Part shown: piece by piece, positions 23,460 to 32,503 of the stretch
Numbering within the stretch: position 1 is the first letter of the stretch
Layout: every line of letters begins with the position of its first letter
Source: CAWGMT01 sp963823675
GTDB lineage: Bacteria > Planctomycetota > Planctomycetia > Isosphaerales > Isosphaeraceae
Length of the DNA stretch: 64,000 bases
Reading direction: 5' to 3'
Assembly (NCBI GenBank): GCA_963823675.1
Contig: CAWGMT010000006.1
Coordinates: 248,001-312,000, forward strand
Translations under genes and position numbers: made by a program
Notes under the pieces: generated by a model
What the model saw: only the letters and a program-made list of their open reading frames with translations
Databases searched by the model: none
Told to the model about the DNA's origin: nothing

Positions 23460-24898
23460 TCACGCCAGAATCGACCGGATCACCTTGCCCGCCGTGTCGG
23501 TCAGGCGGTCGTCCCGGCCGTTGTGGAGGAAGGTCAAGCGCGTGTGATCGATTCCCAAGAGATGCAGGATCGTCGCGTGGAGGTCGTGGACATGCACGCG
23601 ATCGACGACCGCGCGGAGGCCGACGGCATCGGTCGCGCCGTGAACCGTGCCGCCCTTGATCCCGCCGCCGGCCATCGCGACCGTGAATCCGTATGGGTTA
23701 TGGTCGCGGCCACGGCCGCTCTCGGACATTGGCATCCGGCCAAACTCGCCTCCCCAGATCACCAATGTCTCATCGAGCAACCCGCGCCGCTTCAGGTCTT
23801 TCAACAGGGCCGCCGCCGGCCGGTCGGTGCGCAAGCACATTCGCGAGTGATTGGCCTCGACATCGTCGTGCGCGTCCCAGCCGGTGACGTCCCCCGAGTA
23901 GAGCTGGACAAATCGGACGCCGCGCTCGACCAGCCGGCGAGCCAGCAGGCAGCGGGCGCCAAATTCGGCTGTCTCCTTGCGGTCCAGTCCGTACAGGCAC
24001 TTCGTCTCATGAGTTTCTCCGGACAAGTCAACGGCCTCGGGGGCGGCCGACTGCATGCGGTAGGCGAGCTCGTACGACTGGATGCGGGCGGCTAGCTCCG
24101 AATCGTCGCCCCGCTCGGCGAGGTGGCGGGCGTTGAGCCTGCCGATCAGGTCGAGTGTTCGCCGCTGGGCAGCTCGCGACAACGCGTGGGAAGGCTCCAG
24201 GTCAATGATCGGGCTCGAACCGGACCGCATGAGCGTCCCTTCATGAGAGGCCGGCAGAAAACCCGCCCCATACGCGGGCGGGCCGCCCTTGATGCCGCCG
24301 CCGGGATCAGGCAGAACGACGAAGGCCGGCAGGTCCTGCTTGTCCGTTCCCAGTCCGTAGCTCGCCCAGCTCCCCAGACTGGGCTTTCCCATCAAAATCG
24401 ACCCGCTGTTCATCTGATAGACAGCCTGGGGATGGTTCACGCTATCAGCCCAGCAGGAGCGGATGACGGCCAGGTCGTCGGCGCAGTCGGCGATGTGCGG
24501 CAGAAAATCCGATACGGGCAGGCCGCTTTGACCGGAGGCGCGGAAGGTCCGCTTGGTGGCAAGCAGCGGATTGGCCGCAACCTGGCGGCGCGTGGCCACA
24601 CGGCCGAAACTCGGGGGCAGAGGCTGGCCGGCCAGCCGCTTCAGGTCGGGCTTGGGGTCGAACGTCTCGAGGTGGCTGGGACCGCCGTGCATGAAAAGAT
24701 AGATGACCCGCGTCGCTTTCGCGGGAAAGTGCGGGACCCCTGGCGCATGGGAATCTACGGGCGATCCAGCCCGCGCCTGCTCGCGCTCGAGCAGCCACGC
24801 CGCGGCGATCGCGCCGAAGCCGCCGCCCGCTTCGCGCAGGAAGGTCCTGCGCGACGAGCTTTCGCAAGCGCCCGATCCTGCCCGGACGCGCGTGCCAT
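23460..24898 (-). CDS. DUF1501 secreted protein partnered with PSD1
   Basis: The body is intact from M 24692 (MHGGPSHLETFDPKPDLKRL). The same frame continues upstream through SSRRTFLREAGGGFGAIAAA and LLEREQARAG, a twin-arginine signal, to about 24865. No start is found in that frame before a stop, so ATG 24898 plus one indel near 24865 is the probable start. Typical motifs are VIRSCWADSVNHPQAVYQMN, YSGDVTGWDAHDDVEANHSR and VIWGGEFGRMPMSESGRGRD. It belongs to a different DUF1501 subgroup from the tandem pair at 2.5-5.3 kb. The PSD1 gene follows after 16 bases, so the two form an operon. Confidence 0.85.
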
Positions 24899-25953
24899 TG
24901 AATCAAGCTCCGAGGGGGTGACGACCGTTCGAGCACGGCGATACAAGACTACACTACCACAACGAGGCGAAAGAGCCCACCGGCTGCCGGAAGGAACTGC
25001 AATTCCGACGCAAGCGGCCGGGGCAGCGCGAAGCCCCCAAGACCCAACCGACCGCACGGGCCACATTTCGGTGATTCCTTGATAAACAGCCCCTCGGGCC
25101 GCCTTCTTTCGGCAGAAAGACGGTAGCAGCGGTCGGCGCAAGCCCCGTCGGTACAGGCTGCCCCCTGCGCAAGTGCAAGGGCAAGCTGGGCTTGCTTTCT
25201 CTCGCGGTCTTCTCCGGGAGTGGGAGCAAATGAGAGCCAGTGAGAGGATTCCACTGGTTTTTTTCCGTTTTGGCCCGCCCACGGTTCTCAGCCCCGGGCA
25301 TAGGGCTGGCCTGCACGCCCTCGAGGGGCAAGGATATGGGGATTTGACCTTAACCAAGAATAACACGAATCTTACGAATGAGAGAGCGGTCTTCTCGACA
25401 TCGCCCCACGGCCGAGTGACTGGAGGACGGATCGCCAATCCGTCCCACCGTGATTTTGCATCGACCGCTCGCCAGAGCGCGATCAGCACGCGTTCGGGGG
25501 GCCAATCCGCCATGGTGGATATGTTGAACGGGCGATCTGCGCGATTGTCTATATTCAAGATGCGCTGATTCCCAAATTTCGTTAACGCAAGATTTACAAT
25601 TCGCTGATTTTTTTGTCGCAACTACTTATGCTACCAAGCGAAGAAAAAAGTGGAAAATCTCTTGGCTTGTTCACTGATTGCACAATTCGCAGGCGAGTTT
25701 GCATATAGTCAAACCCAGGAGTTGGACCGCTCGGGCCAAGTGCTTTTCAGGAAAAGGTGTCGGAAGCCTTTTGTGTGAAGCACCCTTCGGGCCGTCCCGA
25801 CAAAAGCTTCCTGACGGCGTTTCCGGGTGCGAATCACTGCTCGTGAGACTCGGCGCGGCCGCGCCGCCCCGTTTGGCAAGGTTCGGGTGAGGCAACCGGG
25901 CCGGTTGAGGAACCAAAACCGCGAGTCAACGCGCTTAATTTCCTTCTACTCGT
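24899..25953. other. One-kilobase spacer at the core/accessory boundary
   Basis: No gene is recognisable. 25550-25720 is AT-rich and probably holds promoters. A hairpin can form between GAAGCCTTTTGT (about 25768) and ACAAAAGCTTC (about 25800). Open frames on both strands lack motifs and have biased composition. The accessory region begins to the right. Confidence 0.45.
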
Positions 25954-26010
25954 GTGATACAAAATCTGATGACCGAAGCGCAGCGAGACGCGATACGAGA
26001 GGTATGTGAC

Positions 26011-26274
26011 ATGAGCATCAGCTTTGAAATATCCCAGGACATCGAGCAAGAGCTTCGCAGCAACGGTCGGGACATGAACCGGGAGGCGAAGGAGGCATAC
26101 CTCGTCAACCTCTATCGCGAGGAACGGATTAGCCATCGCCAGCTTGGCGTAGCGCTGGGGCTGAGCCGGTACGAGACCGATGGACTCTTGAAGCGGTATA
26201 AGGTCTCGCCGAACGTCACTGTCGAGGAGATGCGAGCTCAAGCCGCCGCCCTCAAGGACGCGAGGTCGGAATGA
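26011..26274 (+). CDS. UPF0175-family antitoxin
   Basis: The 87-residue protein (MSISFEISQDIEQELRSNGR) has the UPF0175 pattern: KEAYLVNLYREERISHRQLG followed by the short helix-turn-helix ALGLSRYETDGLLKRYKV. An upstream ATG at 25954 is in frame, but the similarity begins at 26011. UPF0175 proteins are antitoxins of DUF3368 PIN-domain toxins and bind their own promoter. The stop overlaps the start of the toxin remnant as ATGA, the standard arrangement. The antitoxin looks complete. Confidence 0.85.
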   Translation: MSISFEISQDIEQELRSNGRDMNREAKEAYLVNLYREERISHRQLGVALGLSRYETDGLLKRYKVSPNVTVEEMRAQAAALKDARSE

Positions 26275-26574
26275 TTGTTGTCTCTGACACGACACCCCTC
26301 AACTATCTCATCCTTATCGACGCGACTGAGGTGCTCCCCGCTCTGTTCGGGCGGGTGTATGCACCGCGAAGCGGGAGCCCGGAACCTTCTCGACTACGAG
26401 AAAGCGAGAGACCGTCTCGTCAATGAAACGAGTTTCTATGTCACAGACGAGGCGCTCCGCGAATCGGAGCGCCGCTACCGCGATCGGAACCAAACCCCGG
26501 ATCAGGATCAGAACATTCAGGAACAAGCCTATCCTACGCCCGAGGACGACGAGAAAAAGGAGACCGGAGAGTGA
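26271..26574 (+). pseudogene. DUF3368 PIN-domain toxin remnant lacking its core
   Basis: ATG 26271 begins a good DUF3368 N-terminus (MIVVSDTTPLNYLILIDATE, then VLPALFGRVYAP), including the first PIN aspartate. The sequence then jumps, with a frame change near 26365, to what resembles the family's C-terminus (LLDYEKARDRLVNETSFYVT, then DEALRESERRYRDRN) and an acidic tail ending at 26574. Intact relatives are about 150-170 residues. About 80 central residues, holding the other PIN acidic residues, are missing, so no RNase activity is expected. The antitoxin upstream is intact. Confidence 0.75.
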
Positions 26575-27209
26575 CCACTGAAATCGCACTCGCACCCGCG
26601 CCACCACTGGTGACGTCGAAATCGCCGCCGGAGCTGGTCGTGCGGGCAGGGGCGGCGCGTTCGCCTGGGATGAGTTCGTTTACGCCGAGCACCATAATCC
26701 GCACACGCAAAAGGCGTATCAATCGGCGGTGCGACGGATCCTGATCTGGGCCGAGGCCGAAGGGGCTGGAGCTGGCGAATATCCCGCCGGGCAAGGTCGG
26801 GCAGTATCTGACCGCGTTGGGCGGATCGGCGGCAAAGCGGAATCTGCATCTGTCGGCATTGCGGGGATTCTTCGACCGGCTGGTGCAACGGCACGTCGTG
26901 CTGCTCAACCCGGCCGCGTCGGTGAGCGGCGTCATGGAAACGGTGGTCGAGGGCAAGACGCCGGAGATCACGACTGAGCAGGAAAGGAAGCTGATCGCGT
27001 CGGTCAAAGCTACATACACCGTGAAAGCGAAAGGGCACGAGCCGCAAGGGATCATCAGCGTCGTCGGCCTGCGGGACCGGGCAATCCTCTCGATGCTGGC
27101 CTATATGGCGTGCCGTGCCGAGGCGATCGCCAAGCTGCGGCTCCAGGATTTCCAGCACGATGGGGCCGATCTTGAAATTCGACTCACAGCAGCTTCAGGT
27201 GCCCCGTGA
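26571..27209 (+). pseudogene. Tyrosine recombinase (phage-type integrase) remnant
   Basis: The frame starts at GTG 26571, overlapping the previous stop. It shifts near 26650 to FAWDEFVYAEHHNPHTQKAY and back near 26762 to GLELANIPPGKVGQYLTALG and RNLHLSALRGFFDRLVQRHV. These are the SAM-like DNA-binding domain of tyrosine recombinases. The catalytic domain begins (LRDRAILSMLAYMACRAEAI, with the first arginine region) but breaks off near 27180, where the convergent pth2-like gene ends. The remaining catalytic residues (H-x-x-R, Y) are gone, so it cannot recombine. It marks a past mobile element at the edge of the accessory region. Confidence 0.8.
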
Positions 27210-27570
27210 TCAGGTCGATCCGCTCTGGATCGTCGGGTCCCAGGGCGCAGCAGGTGGGTGTCGGCACACCGTGGAACTCCGTCCGCCCCGCATCGACACA
27301 GAGATGAACCATCACACCAACCTTACGAGCAGTTTCGACGACACTCAGCAGTTCTTCTTCCGAATCTACTCGTACGCAAACTTTGGTGAAACTGCCATCG
27401 AGCCAGCGGCGTTCGGCGTCGGTGAACGTGTAGCCGGGCTGGCGGATGCGAAAGGCAAGCCAGATCATGCTGGCGTGACTGCCTTGGGCGATCTCCTTAC
27501 CGCGCCGCATGCCCAGGTCACGCCGCATCACGATCACCTGTTTCGGTGCTGACCGTTCGTTGGGTTCCAT
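27184..27570 (-). CDS. Pth2-type peptidyl-tRNA hydrolase
   Basis: The 128-residue protein has the Pth2 signature KQVIVMRRDLGMRRGKEIAQ followed by GSHASMIWLA. Later blocks are KVCVRVDSEEELLSVVETAR, VHLCVDAGRTEFHGVPTPTC and CALGPDDPERIDLITGHLKL, matching the family's conserved Lys/Asp, the D-AG-T-x-x-xG motif and the alpha-G-P sequence. Pth2 releases tRNA from prematurely terminated peptidyl-tRNA. This type is standard in archaea and eukaryotes and an extra in some bacteria, which normally rely on Pth1. The start ATG 27570 has AGGAGG ten bases upstream. Confidence 0.85.
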   Translation of the reverse strand: MEPNERSAPKQVIVMRRDLGMRRGKEIAQGSHASMIWLAFRIRQPGYTFTDAERRWLDGSFTKVCVRVDSEEELLSVVETARKVGVMVHLCVDAGRTEFHGVPTPTCCALGPDDPERIDLITGHLKLL

Positions 27571-27639
27571 GCTCGCAAGAACCTCCTGGCTTCGATCCCC
27601 TGGTTATCAGACAAGCCAAGTAACCCAAAGGATCGGGCG

Positions 27640-28029
27640 TCAGAACTCATACCCCATCTCGACCCAGTAATGCCAATCCTCGACCGCCTGCCGGGTCTCG
27701 TCATCTCCGTGGACCACGTTCAACTGCGACAGCGGCACTGCCAGGTTCCGCTTGTGCTCCCAGGGGGTCTCGACGAACATCTCCCTCTCGCACTCGTTCC
27801 CCGGTGCCATGCCGACGACCTCCACTTCGTCCCCGACCCGCAGTGGCGAGATCGCACGCTCGCTGATGCAGCGGGTCAGGAACGGGAAGTGCAGAGTGTC
27901 TTCCAAATAGCAGTGCCAACCCATCGCCCGCTCTTCCTCGTCATGGGCATCCACGACGATCTCCATCTCGATCCGTTCCTCACGTTCTTCATCCCGCTTG
28001 GGTTTTTTCGGTTTCTTTGAGTTCGCCAT
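27640..28029 (-). CDS. CcbP-like calcium-binding family protein
   Basis: The 129-residue protein has a basic N-terminus (MANSKKPKKPKRDEEREERI) and matches the layout of the CcbP (calcium-binding, PF11535) family. The parts are MEIVVDAHDEEERAMGWHCY, LEDTLHFPFLTRCI, PLRVGDEVEVVGMAPGNECE, MFVETPWEHKRNLAVPLSQL and a C-terminal AVEDWHYW. The family was described in cyanobacteria as a calcium buffer; many acidic residues fit that. The role here is inferred from similarity only. Confidence 0.75.
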   Translation of the reverse strand: MANSKKPKKPKRDEEREERIEMEIVVDAHDEEERAMGWHCYLEDTLHFPFLTRCISERAISPLRVGDEVEVVGMAPGNECEREMFVETPWEHKRNLAVPLSQLNVVHGDDETRQAVEDWHYWVEMGYEF

Positions 28030-28216
28030 CTGCGCCCATCTTCTGCCAGAGTGAATCGGGTTGTGTGTTGCTCCCTGACACCAACGCCGACAACCTGCAA
28101 GTTGCCACCTGCGGAGGTCGAGCCTCGCTTGACGTATAATGAGGCTTGCTCGATCAGATCAAGCCCGAAGGTAATGCAAATGGCATACAATCGTCTGTGA
28201 GAACCCGCCAAGATCG

Positions 28217-28378
28217 GTGCTGACTGCGCCGGGAAACTCAAGCCTCTACAATGATGGGGATGAGGATATCGATCCCGAATTCGTCGAAGATGAGCGACAG
28301 GATGAGCTTCGGCGCTCGGCTTCCGATCTGCTCTTGGTAAAACACGCACGAGCGTGGCTCTTGGGAGAAAGCGATTAG
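28217..28378 (+). CDS. Small acidic hypothetical protein, 53 residues
   Basis: The frame from GTG 28217 encodes DGDEDIDPEFVEDERQDELR then RSASDLLLVKHARAWLLGES, with an amphipathic C-terminal helix and coding-like composition. Its TAG (28376-28378) overlaps the stop of the convergent small gene (TAA at 28375-28377). The start is uncertain because no clear ribosome binding site is seen. Confidence 0.45.
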   Translation: MLTAPGNSSLYNDGDEDIDPEFVEDERQDELRRSASDLLLVKHARAWLLGESD

Positions 28379-28587
28379 CCCACGACCGGTTTCTCGTCGG
28401 ATCGCCCACGAGCGCAGTTTTCAACGGCTGCCTCGTAAACGGCGACGGCCGCTTTTGCCATTAGATGGACCGTCTGATGAGACGGAAGAAGCGGCAAGGA
28501 CCGCAGCCCCATCTGTACGATCACGTCAATAGCGGCTTTCTCGATCCGTTTCTCCAACTTGCGAACGGTCTTTTCGTCCATCGACAA
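28375..28587 (-). CDS. Small hypothetical protein, 70 residues
   Basis: The protein MSMDEKTVRKLEKRIEKAAI is helical and ends in HLMAKAAVAVYEAAVENCAR plus a charged tail. Composition is coding-like and the start is clean. I do not recognise a family. It overlaps the small gene on the other strand by four bases at their stops. Confidence 0.55.
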   Translation of the reverse strand: MSMDEKTVRKLEKRIEKAAIDVIVQMGLRSLPLLPSHQTVHLMAKAAVAVYEAAVENCARGRSDEKPVVG

Positions 28588-29040
28588 ACCCCGTCTCGTG
28601 ATTATTCAACGTTGATTGTGCCTTCCTTACCAATGTCCTACGCAATGGAGGAACTGCCGGATCGGGTAGCCATCGCAGACAAAGCAACCTCCGAGGACGG
28701 CTCACCCCGCACCGAGGGTTACTGGAGCACGACATCTGTGCAGTCGAACTAAGCCTTTAACCACAAACGCAGATCAGGACGTTTTACGACTAAATCGATC
28801 GGGTCCGTGCTCCTCGCCTTTGCGTGGAGCCCGTTTCAGGATGGTCCAAATTGCGAAAAACTCCGGTCTTAGCCAATCATGAGGTGGAGCTAGCCGGCGA
28901 CGGACGCCTTGGCGAATGGCATTCCGCCGGTTCGGAGCCGATTCCCCCGCATCCACTTCTCGGACGTAGACGGGAGAGTATCCATCGAAAGGATCATACC
29001 TTGTAATAACCGAATCGATCAGCGTCTGCTCAGCAGCATT
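28588..29040. other. Spacer, no firm gene
   Basis: A 39-codon frame from ATG 28634 (MSYAMEELPDRVAIADKATS) is open to 28752 but has no support beyond its length. Nothing else is seen before the end of the WYL gene. Confidence 0.35.
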
Positions 29041-30096
29041 TCATCCCCCGTTCATCGCAACCGCCCTCTTGAGATACGAGAGATACTTCGCACGAAGTTC
29101 CAACGGGAGAACGATCTCCACGAATCCCGACCAGCCCAGCAGCCACCACACGATCTCTTCCAGCCCATCGACCCGAAAAAAAACCGTAACCGACCCATCG
29201 TCGTTGCTGCGAGTTTGCTGCGTGTGATGCCATGTTGTCTCTGTCACCAATGCCGCAGCCTCGGGCGTAAATCGGACCTCGACGTCGTAAGTGCGTTCGC
29301 CACGTTAGACCGCCCAAGCGTTTCCGAAATAAGCCCGAAGGTCGAACTCATCGGGAACATCCGCCGTGCGATCGAGTTTCTTCAGCGACCGAAAGCGTGC
29401 CACCCGATAGGTCACGGGATGATCTGATTCGACAGGATGGGCAATCAAATACCATGCTTGCTTGACCAGGCAAAGCCGAATCGGATGGAGGTCCAGCCGC
29501 TTTTCCGTCTTCTGATAAGGGCTGAGATAGATTCCTTCCAGCCGCTTCTTCTCGACCAGGGCAAGCTGGATCGTCCGGATCATCTCTCGGTGAGCTTCGT
29601 GATTCGCCAGCTTCAAATCGCGAACCAGTGTGACTCGCTGGGCATCCTCCAAGAGCTTACGAGCGCTCTCCCTACCCGTTATCCGTAGCTTGCGAGCCGT
29701 GGGTTCGGCACCCACTCCGATGTCCAGCCCCCGTGCCGAGGTCAGGGCGGCTGCCGTTCCCTGCCCGAGGAGCTCGTCGTCGCTCAACCCAGTAACGGCG
29801 AAGCGGTAATCGCCTTGCAGCACGTAGCCTTTTCTAACAGGGTCGTAGTTGTAATTGACGCCCGCCACGTCGAGAACTCTCAGATCTCGATAGACGGTGC
29901 GCTCGTCCGTATCAAGTTGGACTGCAAGAGACTTGGCATTGTAAACGGATCGATCTTGGAGCAATTCCAGCAGCTTGAAAATGCGGGCGAACCGCTCGGC
30001 CTGGCGAATCCTGAGATCGGATTCGGATCGTCGGGTAATGTTGCTTTGCGGCAACTTTTCGGTTTCTGGTCGTTTCTTGCGAGGGCTCTGACCCAC
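29041..30096 (-). pseudogene. WYL-domain transcriptional regulator with an in-frame nonsense codon
   Basis: The chosen start is GTG 30096 with GAAAGAGG upstream. A winged helix-turn-helix lies at residues about 25-80 (FARIFKLLELLQDRSVYNAK, TDERTVYRDLRVLDVAGV). The WYL domain follows (RRL-type LEGIYLSPYQKTEKRLDLHP, CLVKQAWYLIAHPVES, VTYRVARFRSLKKL). After AYFGNAWAV comes TAA (29305-29307), and the same frame continues with RGERTYDVEVRFTPEAAALV and a C-terminal WCX domain (TVFFRVDGLEEIVWWLLGWS) to 29041. The stop replaces a residue that is usually Tyr before RG. WYL regulators sense ligands, often nucleic acid or nucleotides, and several control phage-defence loci. The operon at 30157 diverges from it across 60 bases. 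Confidence 0.8.
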
Positions 30097-30156
30097 GTGT
30101 GTCGGACCTCTTTCGTCTATATGGATGAGGAGTGAGCCTCCAGGGAGATATCGTAG

Positions 30157-30636
30157 ATGAGCGATGAGGATTTGAGGAATAGGGCGAAACTGAGCGAGCG
30201 TCGATCCCATCCCTTGGGTGGTGGCTACTACTGGGTTCCGTACCCAGATCGTGACTCGATCACCTGGGGCGTTCTGAGCTGCCACGAGATGGGCTTCAAA
30301 GCCCACGATGGGCACTCCGATTTGTGGCTCGGCGTGGTCGACCGCCTGGCGACGGCTTGGAACAAGGACGCAAGTGCCCTACGGCGGCTACTTAGAAACC
30401 ACTTTTATGGGCTGCCGAGGGGTAGAGTAACCCAACCCAAACGCCGCTCCTTGATCCATCATGGAAACGATGCACCACGAGCCGACTGGCTGGAGAAGGT
30501 TATCCGGAGTTTTGATTTGGATAGTCGCGCTGTAAAGCCCATGTACGACGAGCACGAGACGATGTGTGCGGAAGACCGGCTGAAGGTCATGGAAGCGCTG
30601 GGTATTGCAGCAGGCTGGGTCAATGTGGAGAATTAA
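30157..30636 (+). CDS. Hypothetical protein, first gene of the WYL-divergent operon
   Basis: The 159-residue protein has no family I recognise. Visible features are GGGYYWVPYPDRDSITWGVL, a histidine-rich stretch (CHEMGFKAHDGHSDLWLGVV) and a helical C-terminus (EDRLKVMEALGIAAGWVNVE). There is no signal peptide or membrane segment, so it should be cytoplasmic. The deiminase gene begins eight bases after its stop, so it is probably cotranscribed with the three following genes. Confidence 0.6.
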   Translation: MSDEDLRNRAKLSERRSHPLGGGYYWVPYPDRDSITWGVLSCHEMGFKAHDGHSDLWLGVVDRLATAWNKDASALRRLLRNHFYGLPRGRVTQPKRRSLIHHGNDAPRADWLEKVIRSFDLDSRAVKPMYDEHETMCAEDRLKVMEALGIAAGWVNVEN

Positions 30637-30644
30637 AAGGGTCG

Positions 30645-31532
30645 ATGATTTCCGACGCTGAAACCAACATCGTCTACATCTCTGATCGGCTGGAACCGAA
30701 GTATAGGGTCCTGGTAGACCGCCTGCGTGGCATCCTCGGTGACCACGGCATTCCCCTGAAGATAATCAGGGGAACCAAGGACATCTGGTGCAGGGACTAC
30801 ATGCCTGTACAGGTTGGTCCGGGATCGTTCGTCCAATTCCGTTATGCACCAGATTACCTCCGAGGGTACGAGCGCCTGATCACCCGCCCGTTCGACATCG
30901 ACACCATCCCGGAGGTCGAGAATTGCCATCAGCCCGAGATCGTGCTTGACGGAGGGAACATGGTCCGCTGGGGCAACCGCAGCACCCTGACGGACAAGGT
31001 GTTCCTTGAGAATCGCAGGGTCAAGAAAGACGAATTACTCGGGATACTCCGACAGCAGCTATGGGTTGATGAGATCATCGTGATCCCCCAGGAGCCCGAA
31101 GACGTGATCGGTCATGCTGATGGCATGGTCAGGTTCTTGGACGCCGATACTGTCTTCGTCAACGACTATTCGGAGGTGGCCCCGTCGTTTGGGAGGCGGC
31201 TTAGGTCGATCCTGAGGCGAGCCACAATCGAGACCGTCGAATTACCCTACTGTCCCCAGGAGGCAACGGGGAACGAAATCCCCTCAGCCGTTGGCTGCTA
31301 CGCCAACTTCTTGATGGTGCGTGGGCTGATCGTGTTGCCGACGTTCGGCATCCCCGAGGACGACACGGCGTACAAAGTAATGGTCGAGCGTGTCCGGGAC
31401 CGAGCCATCGAATCCATCGATTGCTCGAAGCTGGCACGTAAAGGAGGAGTACTTCACTGAGTGACCTGGACTTTCGCTGCCGGTCAGCAGAATCAACGTT
31501 CAGCGATACAAATGGAGAATTTCAGAGAATGA
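30645..31532 (+). CDS. Agmatine/peptidylarginine deiminase-family protein with TGA at the catalytic Cys codon
   Basis: ATG 30645 follows AAAAGGG. Guanidine-modifying motifs are all present: GTKDIWCRDYMPVQVG, EIVLDGGNMVRWG, EDVIGHADGMVRF and VGCYANFLMV. The family ends with a glycine-rich loop carrying the nucleophile, of the form GGVLxC-x-x-W. Here the frame reads GGVLH, then TGA (31458-31460), then VTWTFAAGQQNQRSAIQMEN to a final TGA at 31530-31532. That stop overlaps the next ATG (31529) as ATGA, so the frame beyond the first TGA belongs to the gene. As standard code the protein ends at 31460 and lacks its nucleophile. Alternatives are a nonsense mutation, a sequence error, or selenocysteine. 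Confidence 0.8.
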
Positions 31533-32503
31533 GACAAAAATGTTTAATCAAGAGACCGTTAACCGAGATCGCTTGCCCGAGCTGCGGAGCCATGCTCCCG
31601 CCCCGTCCCGGCAGGATCGTGAGCGCCGATCACTGGCTCAGTTGTCTTCGGAGATGTGATAGGTGCCGGATCGGCGTCTCGAACGCCATGAACAATCCAA
31701 CGACGATCTTCGACGACCCTCGGCTCAATGTGCCAGAGGAGGTGAAGGATGGGGTGCTGGACGTACTCGCCCTGACGCTCAATGTCAGGAACCGGGAGAA
31801 CAAGCGGGTGAAGTTCGGGTTCAGCACCTCAGAGGATAACCTTACCTGGACGCTGTTCAAGTTCCTCAACGACTCGGGGCAATTAACCCGTGTTCTCCGG
31901 GGTGCGGGGCTTCCGATCCAGGAGGGGGTGTCCCGGCACGAGGCGCTGTTACTCTGGGGCGTCCCCATCCCGCTGGATCGGGAGTCGAGCCCTGTTGGAT
32001 GGGGAATTCGCCGGGATCTGGAAGAGATCTCAAACCGGCTTGGTGAAGACCCGACTTCGAGGACTGAACCGGATGTGCTGATCGACTTTGGAGCGCACGG
32101 GGTTTTCGTTATCGAGGTCAAGCATAGAAGCGGCACGAGCCTCAAGGATGTGGGGTACCCTGGGTGGAATCGATACTACCCCGCTGGTAGCCCTCTTGCC
32201 TATGCCGCATCTATGCGTTCGTCTAAGTGCTACGAACTGGCTCGGAATTGGCGTTTCGGACTCGAACTGACCACCCCGACCAAGCGACCCTTCACGCTCG
32301 TCTATCTTGGACCAGATAGTCTGTTTCAGGGTGAGGGCAACAAAGTCCTAACTAAGTTCGAGGCTTGCCTGCCGACCGAGGGATTGGCACGATTTGGCAA
32401 GCTGCGTTGGAACACTCTGCTTGGCGCAATCGCCTCTCCTCCCGAGTGGCTCGTCCACCACTTCGAGGCAAAGGGGTACTCAGTCGGAACGGTGTGCCAA
32501 TGA
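31529..32503 (+). CDS. Zinc-ribbon plus PD-(D/E)XK nuclease-like protein
   Basis: The 324-residue product starts with a putative zinc-binding segment (ACPSCGAMLPPRPG ... CLRRCDRCRIG, residues about 15-48). The rest has a helical block (VKFGFSTSEDNLTWTLFKFL) and a nuclease-type core: TEPDVLIDFGAHGVFVIEVK then HRSG, near residue 200, giving the D...E-x-K pattern. It most resembles restriction-like nuclease domains; the target is unknown. Both ends overlap neighbours by ATGA (31529-31532 and 32500-32503), so it is firmly inside the operon. Confidence 0.75.
   Translation: MRQKCLIKRPLTEIACPSCGAMLPPRPGRIVSADHWLSCLRRCDRCRIGVSNAMNNPTTIFDDPRLNVPEEVKDGVLDVLALTLNVRNRENKRVKFGFSTSEDNLTWTLFKFLNDSGQLTRVLRGAGLPIQEGVSRHEALLLWGVPIPLDRESSPVGWGIRRDLEEISNRLGEDPTSRTEPDVLIDFGAHGVFVIEVKHRSGTSLKDVGYPGWNRYYPAGSPLAYAASMRSSKCYELARNWRFGLELTTPTKRPFTLVYLGPDSLFQGEGNKVLTKFEACLPTEGLARFGKLRWNTLLGAIASPPEWLVHHFEAKGYSVGTVCQ

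Noticed and set aside
24755..25621. 288-codon minus-strand frame upstream of the DUF1501 gene
   Set aside because: Its product is Arg/Ser/Pro-rich without motifs, and it overlaps the DUF1501 signal peptide in the wrong frame.
31461..31500. SECIS element after the deiminase TGA
   Set aside because: A short stem exists, but the loop lacks the expected GGU-type features, so I do not call it; the selenocysteine idea stays only a possibility.
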